From: Prauserella flavalba
GTDB taxonomy: Bacteria > Actinomycetota > Actinomycetes > Mycobacteriales > Pseudonocardiaceae
Assembly: GCF_003202235.1 (NCBI RefSeq)
Contig: NZ_MASU01000005.1
Coordinates: 558,001-622,000 of the forward strand
DNA: 64,000 nucleotides
Direction of reading: 5' to 3'
In this document: positions 36,211 to 44,892 of the stretch, piece by piece
How the letters are laid out: each line of letters starts with the position of its first letter
How positions within the stretch are numbered: the stretch's first letter is position 1
The notes under the pieces: model-generated
Databases searched by the model: none
Seen by the model: the letters and a program-made list of their open reading frames with translations, nothing else
What the model was told of the DNA's origin: nothing
Translations under genes and position numbers: made by a program

Positions 36211-39200
36211 TCAGCTCGACTCGACGTTGCTGTGGAGCTGGGAGGGGAGCACGAACTCGCCCGGCGTCCACAGCCCCGTCCTGGTCACCGTGCGCTGGTG
36301 CTCGGCGGCCTCGGCCGGAAGCGCGTCCGGCTCGTACGGCTCGAGGACGTAGAGCGAGCCCCAATCGCGGTTGAAGTCGCCCTTCAGGTAGGTGGGCAGC
36401 TCGCGGGCCTGCGTCGTCACGGTGATCCAGCCGAACGGTCCTCCGGCCTTGGGGGAGGACCAGGACTCGCCGATGTCGCGGAACGAGCCGCCGGCGCTCA
36501 CCCGGTACTTCGGCATCTCCGCGACGCCGTTGACGACCGTGGACGGGCTCAGGCACGGGTGCTGGAAGGCCGCCGCCCACTCCAGGAAGGTCGGCGTGTC
36601 ACCCACGACGTCGGTCATCCGCTCCAGCGCGGGCACCCGGGGCGCGGTGAAGCCGAGCCACGCGTCGGGGCCTAGCCCGTTGTCCTCGGCGACGATGCGG
36701 ATCTGGTCGGCCTCGCTCGCCGCACCGTCCACGGTGATGCGCGCGTCGCGCCAGTCCGGCCCGCTGGAGGAGGCGGTGACCGGGCGCCGGTCGACGATCT
36801 CGAAGCCGTTCTCGGTCTGCCTGCCGAACTCGGCGGTCATCGAGTTGGCGCCGTCGACCTGTCCCGCCACCGCGACGACCACGGGGACGTCCCCGTCCCG
36901 CGCCCGCTGCGGCACCGGGTACCAGGCGGTGCGCAGCTCGCCGGTCCCGTTGCCGGTCGGCTCGTAGCTGCCCCACGCCGGCGCGTTCCGGCCGCCCAGT
37001 TCCTCCGGCGGCTGCCAGCTCTGCCCGTCCGACGTCCTCGGCAGACCGCCCCCGGTGACGAAGCCGTCCTGTGCCGGCTGCAGCCACTGCTCGGGAGTGA
37101 CCTCCGGCATCGTGCCCTCCGGGGTCTGCCAGCCCGGCGCCGGTACGACCGGCTGTTCGGGGCTGGGATCGAGCAGGCCACGGCGGGGATGCTGCTCCAC
37201 GTAGATGTAGTCCGACAGCCCGCAGCTCTGCCTCGCCAGCTGCGCGACGTTGTCGGTACCGCTGTTGTAGGTGTTCCATCGCTCCGCCGTGGCCTTGCCG
37301 ATGCTGCCGATCTCGAAGAGCACCAGCACGGCGCACACGATCGACAGCGGCGCGGTGCCGAGCCGCAGCGCGCGGCTGCGGCTCTCCATGCGCGGCGGCA
37401 GCTCGAACGGCTTGTGCTCGTCGTGCTTGATGTGCTCCACCACGGCGACGGCGAACGCGACGGCGGCCGCCACCAGCAGCATGGTGCTGAGCGGGATGCC
37501 CAGGAGCTGCGGCGGCATGTCGTACCACGGCACACCCCAGCCCGACACGTACCACCACGCGTTCGGGCCCGTCGCGGCGAGCGCGGCGATGACGAGCAGC
37601 GCGGCGACGAACCCGGCCCGGTTGCGGCGGGACAGCAGCACGTTGGTGCTGGTCGCCAGCGCCGTGAGCGCGGCGAGGGCACCGCCGATCGTCGCGAGCA
37701 TCCCGAAGTGGTGCGAGTGCTTGGTCGGCGTCAGGGCCAGCACCACGAACGACAGGCCGGCCATCGCGAGCAGGCGCCTGCTCGGCCCGAGCGCCGCGCC
37801 ACGGATGATGCCGCGGCGCAGCAGCACCACCGCGCACGTGGCGAGGCACAGCAGCACCAGCAGCACCGGGAACCGGCGGGTCATCGAGCCGTCGGGACCG
37901 TCGGTGAAGAGCATCGTGTAGCGCGACAGTTCCTGGTGCCACGCCTGGTTGGGGCCGATCGCCGTCCGCAGTTCGGTCGCGCCGAGCGCGCCGCCGAGCG
38001 TCTGGTCGTAGAAGACGAGGTTGAGGATCACGAAGCCGCTGGCCGCGATCGGTGCGAGCACCGGGAGCCAGCCGAACTGCCGGGCGTGGTGGCGCACCAT
38101 CTTGAACAGCGGCTTGCCCGCGACGATGAAGGGCAGCACCGCCATGAGGCCGTGCGGGTTGGCCGCCACGGACAGCGCCGCGGTGGTGAGACCGAGCGCC
38201 GCGGGCAGCAGCCTGCGCGTGGCGACCGCGCGCTCGACCGCACACAGCGTGATCAGCGACAGGACCGCGACGATGTTCTCCGGCCGCAGCCCGTTGTTGT
38301 AGGGCAGCCAGAACGCGAGGAACACCGCGCCGGCCGCCCACGCGGCGGCGCTGCTGCGGCGCACCTGCTGACCGAGGCGCGGCAGGACCTCCCTGCTGAT
38401 GAGCACCCACGACGCGATCCCCATGAGCAACGACGGCAGCCGCATCCACGGCGCGAGCGTGCTGACGTGCGTCATCGCGGCGTAGAGGTCCACGAACCAC
38501 GCCATCGGGGAGTCGGCCGTGCCGTACCAGCGGTAGTACTCGCCGATGTAGCCCGCGTCGTCGCGGATCCGGGCCATCGTGAGGAAGTAGCCGTCGTCGG
38601 CGGTCATCGCGCCGATGAGCCACCAGGCCACGAGCGTGCCGATCACGGCGAAGTCCAGCGGCCTCGGCTTCCACCAGCCGCGCGGGGCGAGGCGCGGCGG
38701 CTTGCGGCCGGTCAGCCGGTCGAGGCGGTACAGCGCCCACATGGCGACCACGAAGCAGCAGACCGACAACATGATCGCGATCCACTTGATCACGGTGGCC
38801 GTGGTGTCCCAGCGGTTGTCGACCTCCACCGACACCGACAGTCCGCGCACGTCGTCGCGGCCGGCGTCCAGGTCGGAGTAGATACCGGTGACCTGAGGGC
38901 GGTAGTCGCCCTCGGCGGCGGCGAGCACCTCGTCGCCGATCCGCGCCGACGTGCCCGCGCTGTCCGAGCGGATCTCGATCACGCAGGCGCCGGGACCGAT
39001 GGGCGCCGAGCCGAGCTGCTGACCGCGTGTGGTGAACGTCAGCAGGCCGCTGTCGACACGCAGTGCCAGCCCGGTGAGCCTGCCCGGCTCCGACGCGGGG
39101 GCATTGGTGCTGACCAGCGTGGCGGGGCCGTCGGTGCGCTGGTCGAGGGCCGTGGCGGCGGCGCAGGGGACCTCGGCGGTCAACCGCACCGGGGCCTGCG

Positions 39201-39381
39201 CGGTCAGCGGTGCCGCGACCGCGCGCGTGCCCTGCTCCGTCGGCCAGTCGAGCGTCGTGACCTGCTGGTTCACCGGCAGCAGGGGTACGGCGACCGCGAG
39301 TATCGCGCTCAGCGTGCCCACGATCGTGGCGAGCAGGCCCAGTAGCTTGACGCGCCGCCGCCGGGACGACTCCTCGCTCAC
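36211..39381 (-). CDS. Cell-wall arabinosyltransferase (EmbC-like)
   Basis: 1056-aa GT-C glycosyltransferase adding arabinofuranose from decaprenyl-phosphoryl arabinose to arabinogalactan. GTG 39381 follows GGAAGGAA. Helix 1 (about 15-36), an extracytoplasmic domain (37-195), then many helices with the acidic motif A-D-D-G-Y-F (Asp262-263) on the first large loop, and a soluble carbohydrate-binding C-terminal domain after about residue 690. Mycobacterial EmbA/B/C are about 1,090 aa. Here it stands alone rather than in an embCAB cluster, as in other Pseudonocardiales; relation to a particular Emb is not decided. Ethambutol-target family. Confidence 0.9.
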   Translation of the reverse strand: MSEESSRRRRVKLLGLLATIVGTLSAILAVAVPLLPVNQQVTTLDWPTEQGTRAVAAPLTAQAPVRLTAEVPCAAATALDQRTDGPATLVSTNAPASEPGRLTGLALRVDSGLLTFTTRGQQLGSAPIGPGACVIEIRSDSAGTSARIGDEVLAAAEGDYRPQVTGIYSDLDAGRDDVRGLSVSVEVDNRWDTTATVIKWIAIMLSVCCFVVAMWALYRLDRLTGRKPPRLAPRGWWKPRPLDFAVIGTLVAWWLIGAMTADDGYFLTMARIRDDAGYIGEYYRWYGTADSPMAWFVDLYAAMTHVSTLAPWMRLPSLLMGIASWVLISREVLPRLGQQVRRSSAAAWAAGAVFLAFWLPYNNGLRPENIVAVLSLITLCAVERAVATRRLLPAALGLTTAALSVAANPHGLMAVLPFIVAGKPLFKMVRHHARQFGWLPVLAPIAASGFVILNLVFYDQTLGGALGATELRTAIGPNQAWHQELSRYTMLFTDGPDGSMTRRFPVLLVLLCLATCAVVLLRRGIIRGAALGPSRRLLAMAGLSFVVLALTPTKHSHHFGMLATIGGALAALTALATSTNVLLSRRNRAGFVAALLVIAALAATGPNAWWYVSGWGVPWYDMPPQLLGIPLSTMLLVAAAVAFAVAVVEHIKHDEHKPFELPPRMESRSRALRLGTAPLSIVCAVLVLFEIGSIGKATAERWNTYNSGTDNVAQLARQSCGLSDYIYVEQHPRRGLLDPSPEQPVVPAPGWQTPEGTMPEVTPEQWLQPAQDGFVTGGGLPRTSDGQSWQPPEELGGRNAPAWGSYEPTGNGTGELRTAWYPVPQRARDGDVPVVVAVAGQVDGANSMTAEFGRQTENGFEIVDRRPVTASSSGPDWRDARITVDGAASEADQIRIVAEDNGLGPDAWLGFTAPRVPALERMTDVVGDTPTFLEWAAAFQHPCLSPSTVVNGVAEMPKYRVSAGGSFRDIGESWSSPKAGGPFGWITVTTQARELPTYLKGDFNRDWGSLYVLEPYEPDALPAEAAEHQRTVTRTGLWTPGEFVLPSQLHSNVESS

Positions 39382-39502
39382 GCAGCGTTCCTTCCGGTCC
39401 GGGCTGCTGGGCCGCGCACCCTCATGCCCCCGAGATCTACCTCTTGTCCGGGAGGAATGTACGACCGTGCGTAGCCGGGCGACCGAGGGGGTCCCCACTC
39501 CC

Positions 39503-39670
39503 GCCCGCGAGTCGTGCGTTCCTGCCCGCGAGTCGTGCGTTCCTGGCCGCGAGTCGTGCGTTCCTGCCCGCGAGTCGTGCGCCCGAGCGCAAGACCCGGC
39601 GTCCTGAGTGCAAGACTCGGCGTCCTGAGTGCACGACTCGCGGTCGTGAGTGCACGACTCGCGGCCTCAG
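39503..39670. repeat. Inverted array of eight 21-bp units
   Basis: Four direct copies carrying GCGAGTCGTGCG begin at 39507, 39528, 39549 and 39570, exactly 21 bp apart. They are followed by four copies in opposite orientation with GCACGACTCGCG or the variant GCAAGACTCGG, at 39589, 39610, 39631 and 39652, again every 21 bp. The two arms can fold on each other. The block fills most of the gap between the arabinosyltransferase start and the acyl-CoA ligase stop, overlapping the ligase's last codon. Confidence 0.85.
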
Positions 39671-41334
39671 CCGGTGGCGTGGCGCTCGCGGAGCTCTCGG
39701 CGCAGGAGCTTGCCGGAGACGGTTTTCGGGATCTCGTCGAGGAACTCCACCCGGCGCGGGATCTTGTAGGCGGCGAGGCGCTGCCTCGCGAACGCGATCA
39801 GTTCCTCCTCGGTCACCCGTTCGCCTGACCGCAGGCTCACGAAGGCCTTGATCGTTTCGCCGCGGTAGTCGTCGGGCACGCCGACCACGGCGGCCTCGCG
39901 CACGGCCGGGTGTTCGTAGAGCACGTCCTCGACCTCGCGCGGCCACACCTTGTAACCGCTCGCGTTGATCTGATCCTTCTTCCGGTCGACGAGATAGAAC
40001 CAGCCCTCCGCATCCATGTACCCGACGTCACCGGTGTGGAGCGCTCCGCCGGGGATGGCGCGCGCCGTCTCGTCCGGCTTGTTCCAGTAGCCCTCCACGA
40101 CCTGGGGCCCGCTGATCACCACCTCGCCGATCTCGCCCGGCGACAGCTCGGTGCCGTCGTCGCCGACGATTCGCGCCACCGTGCCGGACACCGGGACGCC
40201 GATCGACACCGCGCCGGAGTGCTCGTCGACGGGTGCCCGCGCGTGCGCGGGAACGCCGTGGCTCGGCGACGTGGTCTCGGTGAGGCCGTAGATGTTGTGG
40301 ATGTAGGTGCCGGTCAGCTCCTCGAACGCCGCGATCGTCGACCGCGGGATCGGCGCGCCGCCCGACCAGATCTTGCGCAGCGACGCGAACGCGGCGCGGT
40401 CGGCGTTCGGCGCGTTGAGCAACGCGATGAACACCGTGATCGCACCCACCGTGAACGTGGGCCGCTCAGCACGGATCACGTCGACCACCAGCGACGGCTC
40501 GAACCGGTACGTCAGCACGAGCGGCGCCCCGAGCAGCAGCGCGACGGTGACGTGACCGATCAGCCCGGTGATGTGAAAGACGGGTGCGACGCCCAGCACC
40601 ACGTCGTCCGGTCCGAGCTCGCACAGGTGCCGATAGCACTGGGAGTTGAACACGATGTTGCCGTGCGTGTTCATGGCGCCCTTCGGTGGCCCGGTGGTGC
40701 CCGACGTGTAGGTCAGCACGGCGGTGTCTCCCGGCGTGAACGACACCGGCGGCGGCGCCTGGCCACGGTGCGCCGCCAGCAGCTCCGCCAGGTCCACCGC
40801 GCCGTCGGCCGCGCCCGTGCGTTCGACCCCGGCGAACACCCGCGCGTCGCCGCGGGTCTGGTACTCCAGCTCCGAGGTGGTGAGCACGGTGCGCACCGCC
40901 GTGTCGCCGACGACGGCGGCCGCGACGTCGCGGTGCAGCCCCTCGAGGGTCAGCAGCACCGTCGCGCCCGAGTCGCGCAGCAGCAGCTCCAGCTCGCGCT
41001 CGCGGTTCATCGGGTTGACGTTGACGGCGATGCCGCCCGCCTTCCACGTCCCGAGCAGCCCGATCACGTACTGCGGCACGTTCTGCAGGTACAGCGCCAC
41101 CCGCTCGCCGGGGGTGAACCCGCGCTCCAGCAGGCCCACGGCGAAGGCGTCGCTGAGCGCGGCCAGCTCGGCGAAGCTGAGACGGCCGTCGAAGTAGCGG
41201 ATCGCGTCGCCGCCGGGGTCACGCCGCACCGTGGCCTCGAACATCGCCAGCGCGTGCGGGAACTGCGGTACCAGCTCGGCCGGCTGGTGCTCGCCGTAAT
41301 GCGCGAGCCAGGGCCGGTCGTCGTAGACGGACAC
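39667..41334 (-). CDS. AMP-forming acyl-CoA synthetase
   Basis: 555-aa ANL-superfamily ligase activating a carboxylic acid to its CoA thioester. The P-loop T-Y-T-S-G-T-T-G-P-P-K-G (A3) lies near residue 206, followed by Y-G-L-T-E-T (A5), the Y-x-D-T-G-D equivalent A-L-H-T-G-D-V-G-Y, D-R-K-K-D-Q-I, and the catalytic Lys in P-K-T-V-S-G-K-L-L. GTG 41334 follows GAGGAGGTG. Directly downstream of a GntR gene on the same strand, 15 bp apart, so probably co-transcribed with its own regulator. Chain-length preference not deducible. Confidence 0.9.
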   Translation of the reverse strand: MSVYDDRPWLAHYGEHQPAELVPQFPHALAMFEATVRRDPGGDAIRYFDGRLSFAELAALSDAFAVGLLERGFTPGERVALYLQNVPQYVIGLLGTWKAGGIAVNVNPMNRERELELLLRDSGATVLLTLEGLHRDVAAAVVGDTAVRTVLTTSELEYQTRGDARVFAGVERTGAADGAVDLAELLAAHRGQAPPPVSFTPGDTAVLTYTSGTTGPPKGAMNTHGNIVFNSQCYRHLCELGPDDVVLGVAPVFHITGLIGHVTVALLLGAPLVLTYRFEPSLVVDVIRAERPTFTVGAITVFIALLNAPNADRAAFASLRKIWSGGAPIPRSTIAAFEELTGTYIHNIYGLTETTSPSHGVPAHARAPVDEHSGAVSIGVPVSGTVARIVGDDGTELSPGEIGEVVISGPQVVEGYWNKPDETARAIPGGALHTGDVGYMDAEGWFYLVDRKKDQINASGYKVWPREVEDVLYEHPAVREAAVVGVPDDYRGETIKAFVSLRSGERVTEEELIAFARQRLAAYKIPRRVEFLDEIPKTVSGKLLRRELRERHATG

Positions 41335-41354
41335 GAGGCACCTCCTCACCCGAC

Positions 41355-42050
41355 CTAAGTCGGCCGGAGGGTACGCGTCAACTCCGCGACCTTGCTCCTG
41401 CGCACGGTCTCCAGGTGCCGCGCCATCACCTCGCCCGCGGTCGCCGGGTCGCGGCGGCGCAGCGCGGTGACGATCTCGTGGTGCTGCCGCTGGCCGAGCG
41501 CGATCTCCTCCACCTCGTGCTGGTGCATGAGGGGGTTGTAGATCCGCTGCACGTCCAGCACCTGTTCGAGCAGCCGCGCGAGCGTGCCGTTGTTGCCGCA
41601 GGCGCGCAGCGCGTCGTGCCAGGCGACGTTGAGCGGGCGGATCCGCGCCCGGAGGTCGTCCGCCGTCTCCTCGTCGTCGCCCGCCGCCCAGAGCGCGCGC
41701 ACGAGCCGGTCCAGCTCGTCGGTGAGCTGTTCGAGGTGGGCGAGCCGCAGCTCGCTCGCCGAGGTCGCGGCCCGCTCGGCGATGGCGCGTTCGAGGACGA
41801 TCCGGGCGTCGAAGACCTCGATGATCTCCTCCGGTGACAGCTCGTGCACGACGTACCCTCTAGTCCGCCTCGTGATCAGCCCCTCCTGGGCGAGCCGGGC
41901 GAGTGCCTCGCGCACCGGTGTTCTCGACACGCCGAGCCGTTGAGAGAGGGGCGTCTCCAGCAGCACGGTGCCCGGCGGGAGCTCGCGGTCGAGGATCATG
42001 CCGCGCAGTCGCTGGTGCTGGACGGTCGCGGTGTCGTCCGGTCGCGTCAT
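41355..42050 (-). CDS. GntR-family (FCD domain) transcriptional regulator
   Basis: 231-aa regulator: winged helix at the N-terminus with L-S-Q-R-L-G-V-S-R-T-P-V-R-E-A-L-A, then an FCD domain with D-A-R-I-V-L-E-R-A, W-H-D-A-L and H-H-E-I metal-binding positions. Start is uncertain: ATG 42050 and 42068 lack ribosome sites; TACACT lies 7 nt upstream of ATG 42050, consistent with a leaderless message whose -10 overlaps an operator half-site. Upstream of the acyl-CoA ligase and divergent from the SsuABC-like operon, with related GTGTA-type sites between. Confidence 0.83.
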   Translation of the reverse strand: MTRPDDTATVQHQRLRGMILDRELPPGTVLLETPLSQRLGVSRTPVREALARLAQEGLITRRTRGYVVHELSPEEIIEVFDARIVLERAIAERAATSASELRLAHLEQLTDELDRLVRALWAAGDDEETADDLRARIRPLNVAWHDALRACGNNGTLARLLEQVLDVQRIYNPLMHQHEVEEIALGQRQHHEIVTALRRRDPATAGEVMARHLETVRRSKVAELTRTLRPT

Positions 42051-42058
42051 GTCGCCGA

Positions 42059-42067
42059 GTGTATCCA
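42059..42067. promoter_or_regulatory. Inverted 9-bp site pair, copy 1
   Basis: GTGTATCCA here is the exact reverse complement of TGGATACAC at 42156-42164. This copy overlaps the predicted -10 and start of the GntR gene; the other lies just upstream of the transporter promoter. Candidate GntR operators controlling both divergent units. Confidence 0.45.
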
Positions 42068-42155
42068 TTTCCGTAACGAACGAGGACACCGGAGAAATCG
42101 TTCACGGAATTACTAATTCCGCGACCACAAATACGCCGACGTCCACATTTCAGGA

Positions 42156-42200
42156 TGGATACACAGTCGATTGACATGTACACAAAATCGCGCCTAGGTT
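42156..42200 (+). promoter_or_regulatory. Promoter and operator of the SsuABC-like operon
   Basis: TTGACA (42171-42176) and TAGGTT (42195-42200) with an 18-bp spacer form the best sigma-A-type promoter in the window. TGGATACAC (42156-42164) precedes it and a TGTACA palindrome (42177-42182) lies in the spacer, so repressor binding would block polymerase. The first gene starts 78 bp downstream. Confidence 0.65.
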
Positions 42201-42277
42201 GATCTTGCGCCGGGCGATTCCGGCCGTTTCCCGCACCGCGGCGATCTCGTGAACCCAGCTCATGACGGAGTGAACCC

Positions 42278-43090
42278 ATGTCTACCTCGCGCACCGACGC
42301 ACCCGCGGCCCGGAGCCGCAGGGCCGGGCTCGTCCTCGGGCAGGTAGCCCTGCTCGCCGGAGTGCTGGCGCTGTGTGAGGCGCTGGTCCGTGGCAACGTG
42401 GTGTCGAGCCTGTACCTGCCGGCGCCGACCGACGTCCTCGACGAGGTGGTGCTGCTGCTGTCGGGGGAGAACGGTTTCTACGGCAACCTCGCCGTGACGC
42501 TGCAGGAATTCCTCACGGGCTACCTGCTCGCCGTGGCGGCGGGAATTCTTTTCGGCCTGTTCCTTGCGCTCGTCCCGCTCGCCGAGGCGTTTTTCCGGCC
42601 GTTTCTCGCGGCGTTGATGGCGGTGCCGAAGGTGACGGTGATCCCGTTGCTCACCCTGTGGTTCGGGCTCGGCCTCGGGCACAAGGTGATCATCGTGTTC
42701 CTGTTCTGCTTCTTCCCGATCGTCTACAACACGATCGCCGGCGTGAAGCAGACGTCGGCCGACCACCTGAAGGTCGCGAGGTCGTTCCGGGCGAGCCGGC
42801 TCCAGGTGGTCACCAAGGTGGTGCTGCCCTCGGCGGTGCCCACGATCTTCGCGGCGCTGCGGGTCGAGGCGGCCGCCGCGCTCGTCGGAGCGATCTTCGG
42901 CGAGATGGTCGCGTCGAAGGCGGGGCTGGGCAACGGCCTCACCGAGGCCACGTCGCTCTACGACACCCCGAGGGCGTTCGCCTTCATCATCCTGATCACG
43001 CTCGTCTCCGTCACGAGCGTCACCGTGATCGACCAGCTCGAGAAACGGGTCTTCCTCAAGTGGCGGCCCCGGCAGTCCCGGCTGCGCTGA
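42278..43090 (+). CDS. SsuC/TauC-type ABC permease
   Basis: 270-aa inner-membrane permease with about six helices and the EAA loop (R-V-E-A-A-A-A-L-V-G-A-I-F-G-E-M, near residue 200) that docks the ATPase. Family members import sulfonates, taurine, nitrate, thiamine precursors or riboflavin-like compounds. ATG with GGAG 8 nt upstream. First gene of the operon with a binding protein, ATPase, amidohydrolase, VOC protein and LLM enzyme, which suggests the cargo is an amide- or sulfur-containing nutrient. Confidence 0.88.
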   Translation: MSTSRTDAPAARSRRAGLVLGQVALLAGVLALCEALVRGNVVSSLYLPAPTDVLDEVVLLLSGENGFYGNLAVTLQEFLTGYLLAVAAGILFGLFLALVPLAEAFFRPFLAALMAVPKVTVIPLLTLWFGLGLGHKVIIVFLFCFFPIVYNTIAGVKQTSADHLKVARSFRASRLQVVTKVVLPSAVPTIFAALRVEAAAALVGAIFGEMVASKAGLGNGLTEATSLYDTPRAFAFIILITLVSVTSVTVIDQLEKRVFLKWRPRQSRLR

Positions 43091-43129
43091 GCGGCCGTCC
43101 CCCCCCCGAACCAGGAGGCAATCCCCGAA

Positions 43130-44131
43130 ATGTCGCACAGCAGGAGAAAACCGGTCGCCGCGGCGGTCGCGGTGGTGCTGGCACTGACGATGACGGCCTG
43201 CACGCAGGAGGCCGAGCGCACCTCGTCCGGCCTGATCAAGATCACCTACGCGTCGTTCGCCGGACCGAGCGGGCTGCCCGCGAAGTTCGGCAAGGAGAAG
43301 GGTTTCTTCGAGGAACAGGGCCTCGACGTGACCTTCGTCGAGGCACAGGATCCCGTGGGCCTGGTCAGCAGCGGCGACGTGCAGATCGCCGACTCGGACA
43401 CCACCTCGGCCGTGATCGCCGCGGGCAAGTCGGCGCCGATCAAGATCGTGTCCTCGATGTACCGCACCAAGGGCCCGTTCTACCTCATCGGCGGGAAGAA
43501 CGTGCGGGATCTGGCCGATCTCAAGGGAAAGCGGATCGGCATCGGTCGCAAAGGCTCGGGCATGGAGGTCTACACCCGCTACATCCTGCGGGAGAACGGC
43601 ATCTCCGAGTCGGACGTGACGCTCATCCCGACCGGCGCCTACCAGCCCGCCTACGCCGCGCTGGAGAGCGGTCAGGTGGACGCCACGATCATCCACGAGC
43701 CGTTCGTGTCGCTCGCCGAGTCCACCGGGGTCGGGCACCTGCTCGCCAAGGGGTGGGACTACCTGCCGACCTTCCACACGGGCGTCGAGATCACGAGCAC
43801 GCGGTTCGCCGAGCAGAACCCCGACGTGGTGAAGAAGTTCCTGACCGCCTACTTCCGCTCCGCCATCTACGCGAAGGAGCACCAGGACGAGTTCCGCGAC
43901 TTCGCGATCTCGCAGATCAAGGTGCCCGCCGAGGTTCAGGCCAGCGCGCTGCGCAGGGAGGAGCCGATCTGGGAGAACCGGCCCGAGGTCGACGCGAGCG
44001 CGCTGCGGGACACGCAGGAGATCCAGCGGGAGCTGGGTTTCCAGGACACGGTCTACGACACGAGCGAGATCGTCGACGACACGTATCTGCCGAGTGCGGG
44101 GGACCTCGCGGCCGCGGGCAGCGCGCGATGA
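43130..44131 (+). CDS. SsuA/NMT1-type solute-binding lipoprotein
   Basis: 333-aa binding protein with signal and lipobox M-T-A-C (Cys about 24). Mature start I-K-I-T-Y-A-S-F-A-G-P-S-G-L and G-F-F-E-E-Q-G-L-D-V-T-F-V-E are typical of the NMT1/SsuA fold; later D-L-K-G-K-R-I-G-I-G and A-L-E-S-G-Q-V-D-A complete the pattern. AGGAGG lies 6-11 nt upstream of the ATG, after a run of nine C. Its stop overlaps the ATPase start. It defines the operon's uptake specificity, not deducible from sequence alone. Confidence 0.88.
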   Translation: MSHSRRKPVAAAVAVVLALTMTACTQEAERTSSGLIKITYASFAGPSGLPAKFGKEKGFFEEQGLDVTFVEAQDPVGLVSSGDVQIADSDTTSAVIAAGKSAPIKIVSSMYRTKGPFYLIGGKNVRDLADLKGKRIGIGRKGSGMEVYTRYILRENGISESDVTLIPTGAYQPAYAALESGQVDATIIHEPFVSLAESTGVGHLLAKGWDYLPTFHTGVEITSTRFAEQNPDVVKKFLTAYFRSAIYAKEHQDEFRDFAISQIKVPAEVQASALRREEPIWENRPEVDASALRDTQEIQRELGFQDTVYDTSEIVDDTYLPSAGDLAAAGSAR

Positions 44132-44892
44132 GCGGGCAGGGCTTCACGGTCACGGGTGTGTCGAAGACCTACGAGGGTTCCGGGCTGGTTCAGGCGCTCG
44201 ACGGTATCGACCTGACCGTCGGGGAAGGGGAGTTCGTGGTGCTGCTCGGCCGCAGCGGCTGCGGCAAGAGCACCCTGCTGGAGATCATGGCCGGGCTGCA
44301 GACGCCGACCAGCGGCACGGTACGGCTCGGCGACCGCGAGATCACCGCGCCCGACGAGCGGATCGGCGTGGTGTTCCAGGATCCCTCGCTGTACCCGTGG
44401 CGCACGGTCGGCCGCAACGTCGAGCTCGGCCTCGAACTCGCCGGGGTGCCGAAGGCACGGCGGCGGGCCGTCGCGCAGGAGCACCTGGAACTCGTGGGCC
44501 TGCCGGACGTCGGGAACAAGTACCCCCGGCAGCTCTCCGGCGGCATGCGCCAGCGGGTCGGCATCGCGCGGGCGCTGGCGACCCGGCCGGACGTGCTGCT
44601 CATGGACGAGCCGTTCGGCGCCGTCGACCACCTCACGCGCCTGCAGCTCCAACGGGACCTGCTGCGCCTGCAGGCCGAGGACACCCGCACGGTGGTGTTC
44701 GTGACCCACGACGTCGCCGAGGCTATCGTGCTCGCCGACCGGATCGTGCTGCTGACCCCGGGACCGGGACGGATCGCGCGGACGTGGGACGTGTCGCGCC
44801 CGAGGCCCCGCACGCTCGGCGACCCGGAGCTGACGGTGCTACGGGAGGAGATCTACGCCCACCTCGAGGACAGGGAGCGACAGCCACGATGA
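44128..44892 (+). CDS. SsuB/TauB-type ABC ATPase
   Basis: 254-aa nucleotide-binding subunit: Walker A G-R-S-G-C-G-K-S-T near residue 43, Q-loop V-F-Q-D-P-S-L-Y-P-W, signature L-S-G-G-M-R-Q-R, Walker B L-L-M-D-E-P-F-G-A-V-D and switch His V-T-H-D-V. The P-F-G-A-L/V-D sequence is characteristic of the SsuB/TauB branch. ATG overlaps the binding-protein stop and the stop overlaps the M20 gene start, so transporter and enzyme are translationally linked. Confidence 0.93.
   Translation: MSGQGFTVTGVSKTYEGSGLVQALDGIDLTVGEGEFVVLLGRSGCGKSTLLEIMAGLQTPTSGTVRLGDREITAPDERIGVVFQDPSLYPWRTVGRNVELGLELAGVPKARRRAVAQEHLELVGLPDVGNKYPRQLSGGMRQRVGIARALATRPDVLLMDEPFGAVDHLTRLQLQRDLLRLQAEDTRTVVFVTHDVAEAIVLADRIVLLTPGPGRIARTWDVSRPRPRTLGDPELTVLREEIYAHLEDRERQPR

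Noticed and set aside
39382-39498. Longer N-terminus for the arabinosyltransferase from 39498.
   Set aside because: The extra residues are Arg/Ser-rich and unlike the family; GTG 39381 has a good ribosome site and starts directly before helix 1.
39503-39670. CRISPR array.
   Set aside because: Units abut every 21 bp with no unique spacers, and half are inverted; no cas genes.
42260-43882. 540-codon minus-strand frame opposite the transporter genes.
   Set aside because: His/Arg/Glu/Asp-rich shadow of the permease and binding-protein genes, without motifs.
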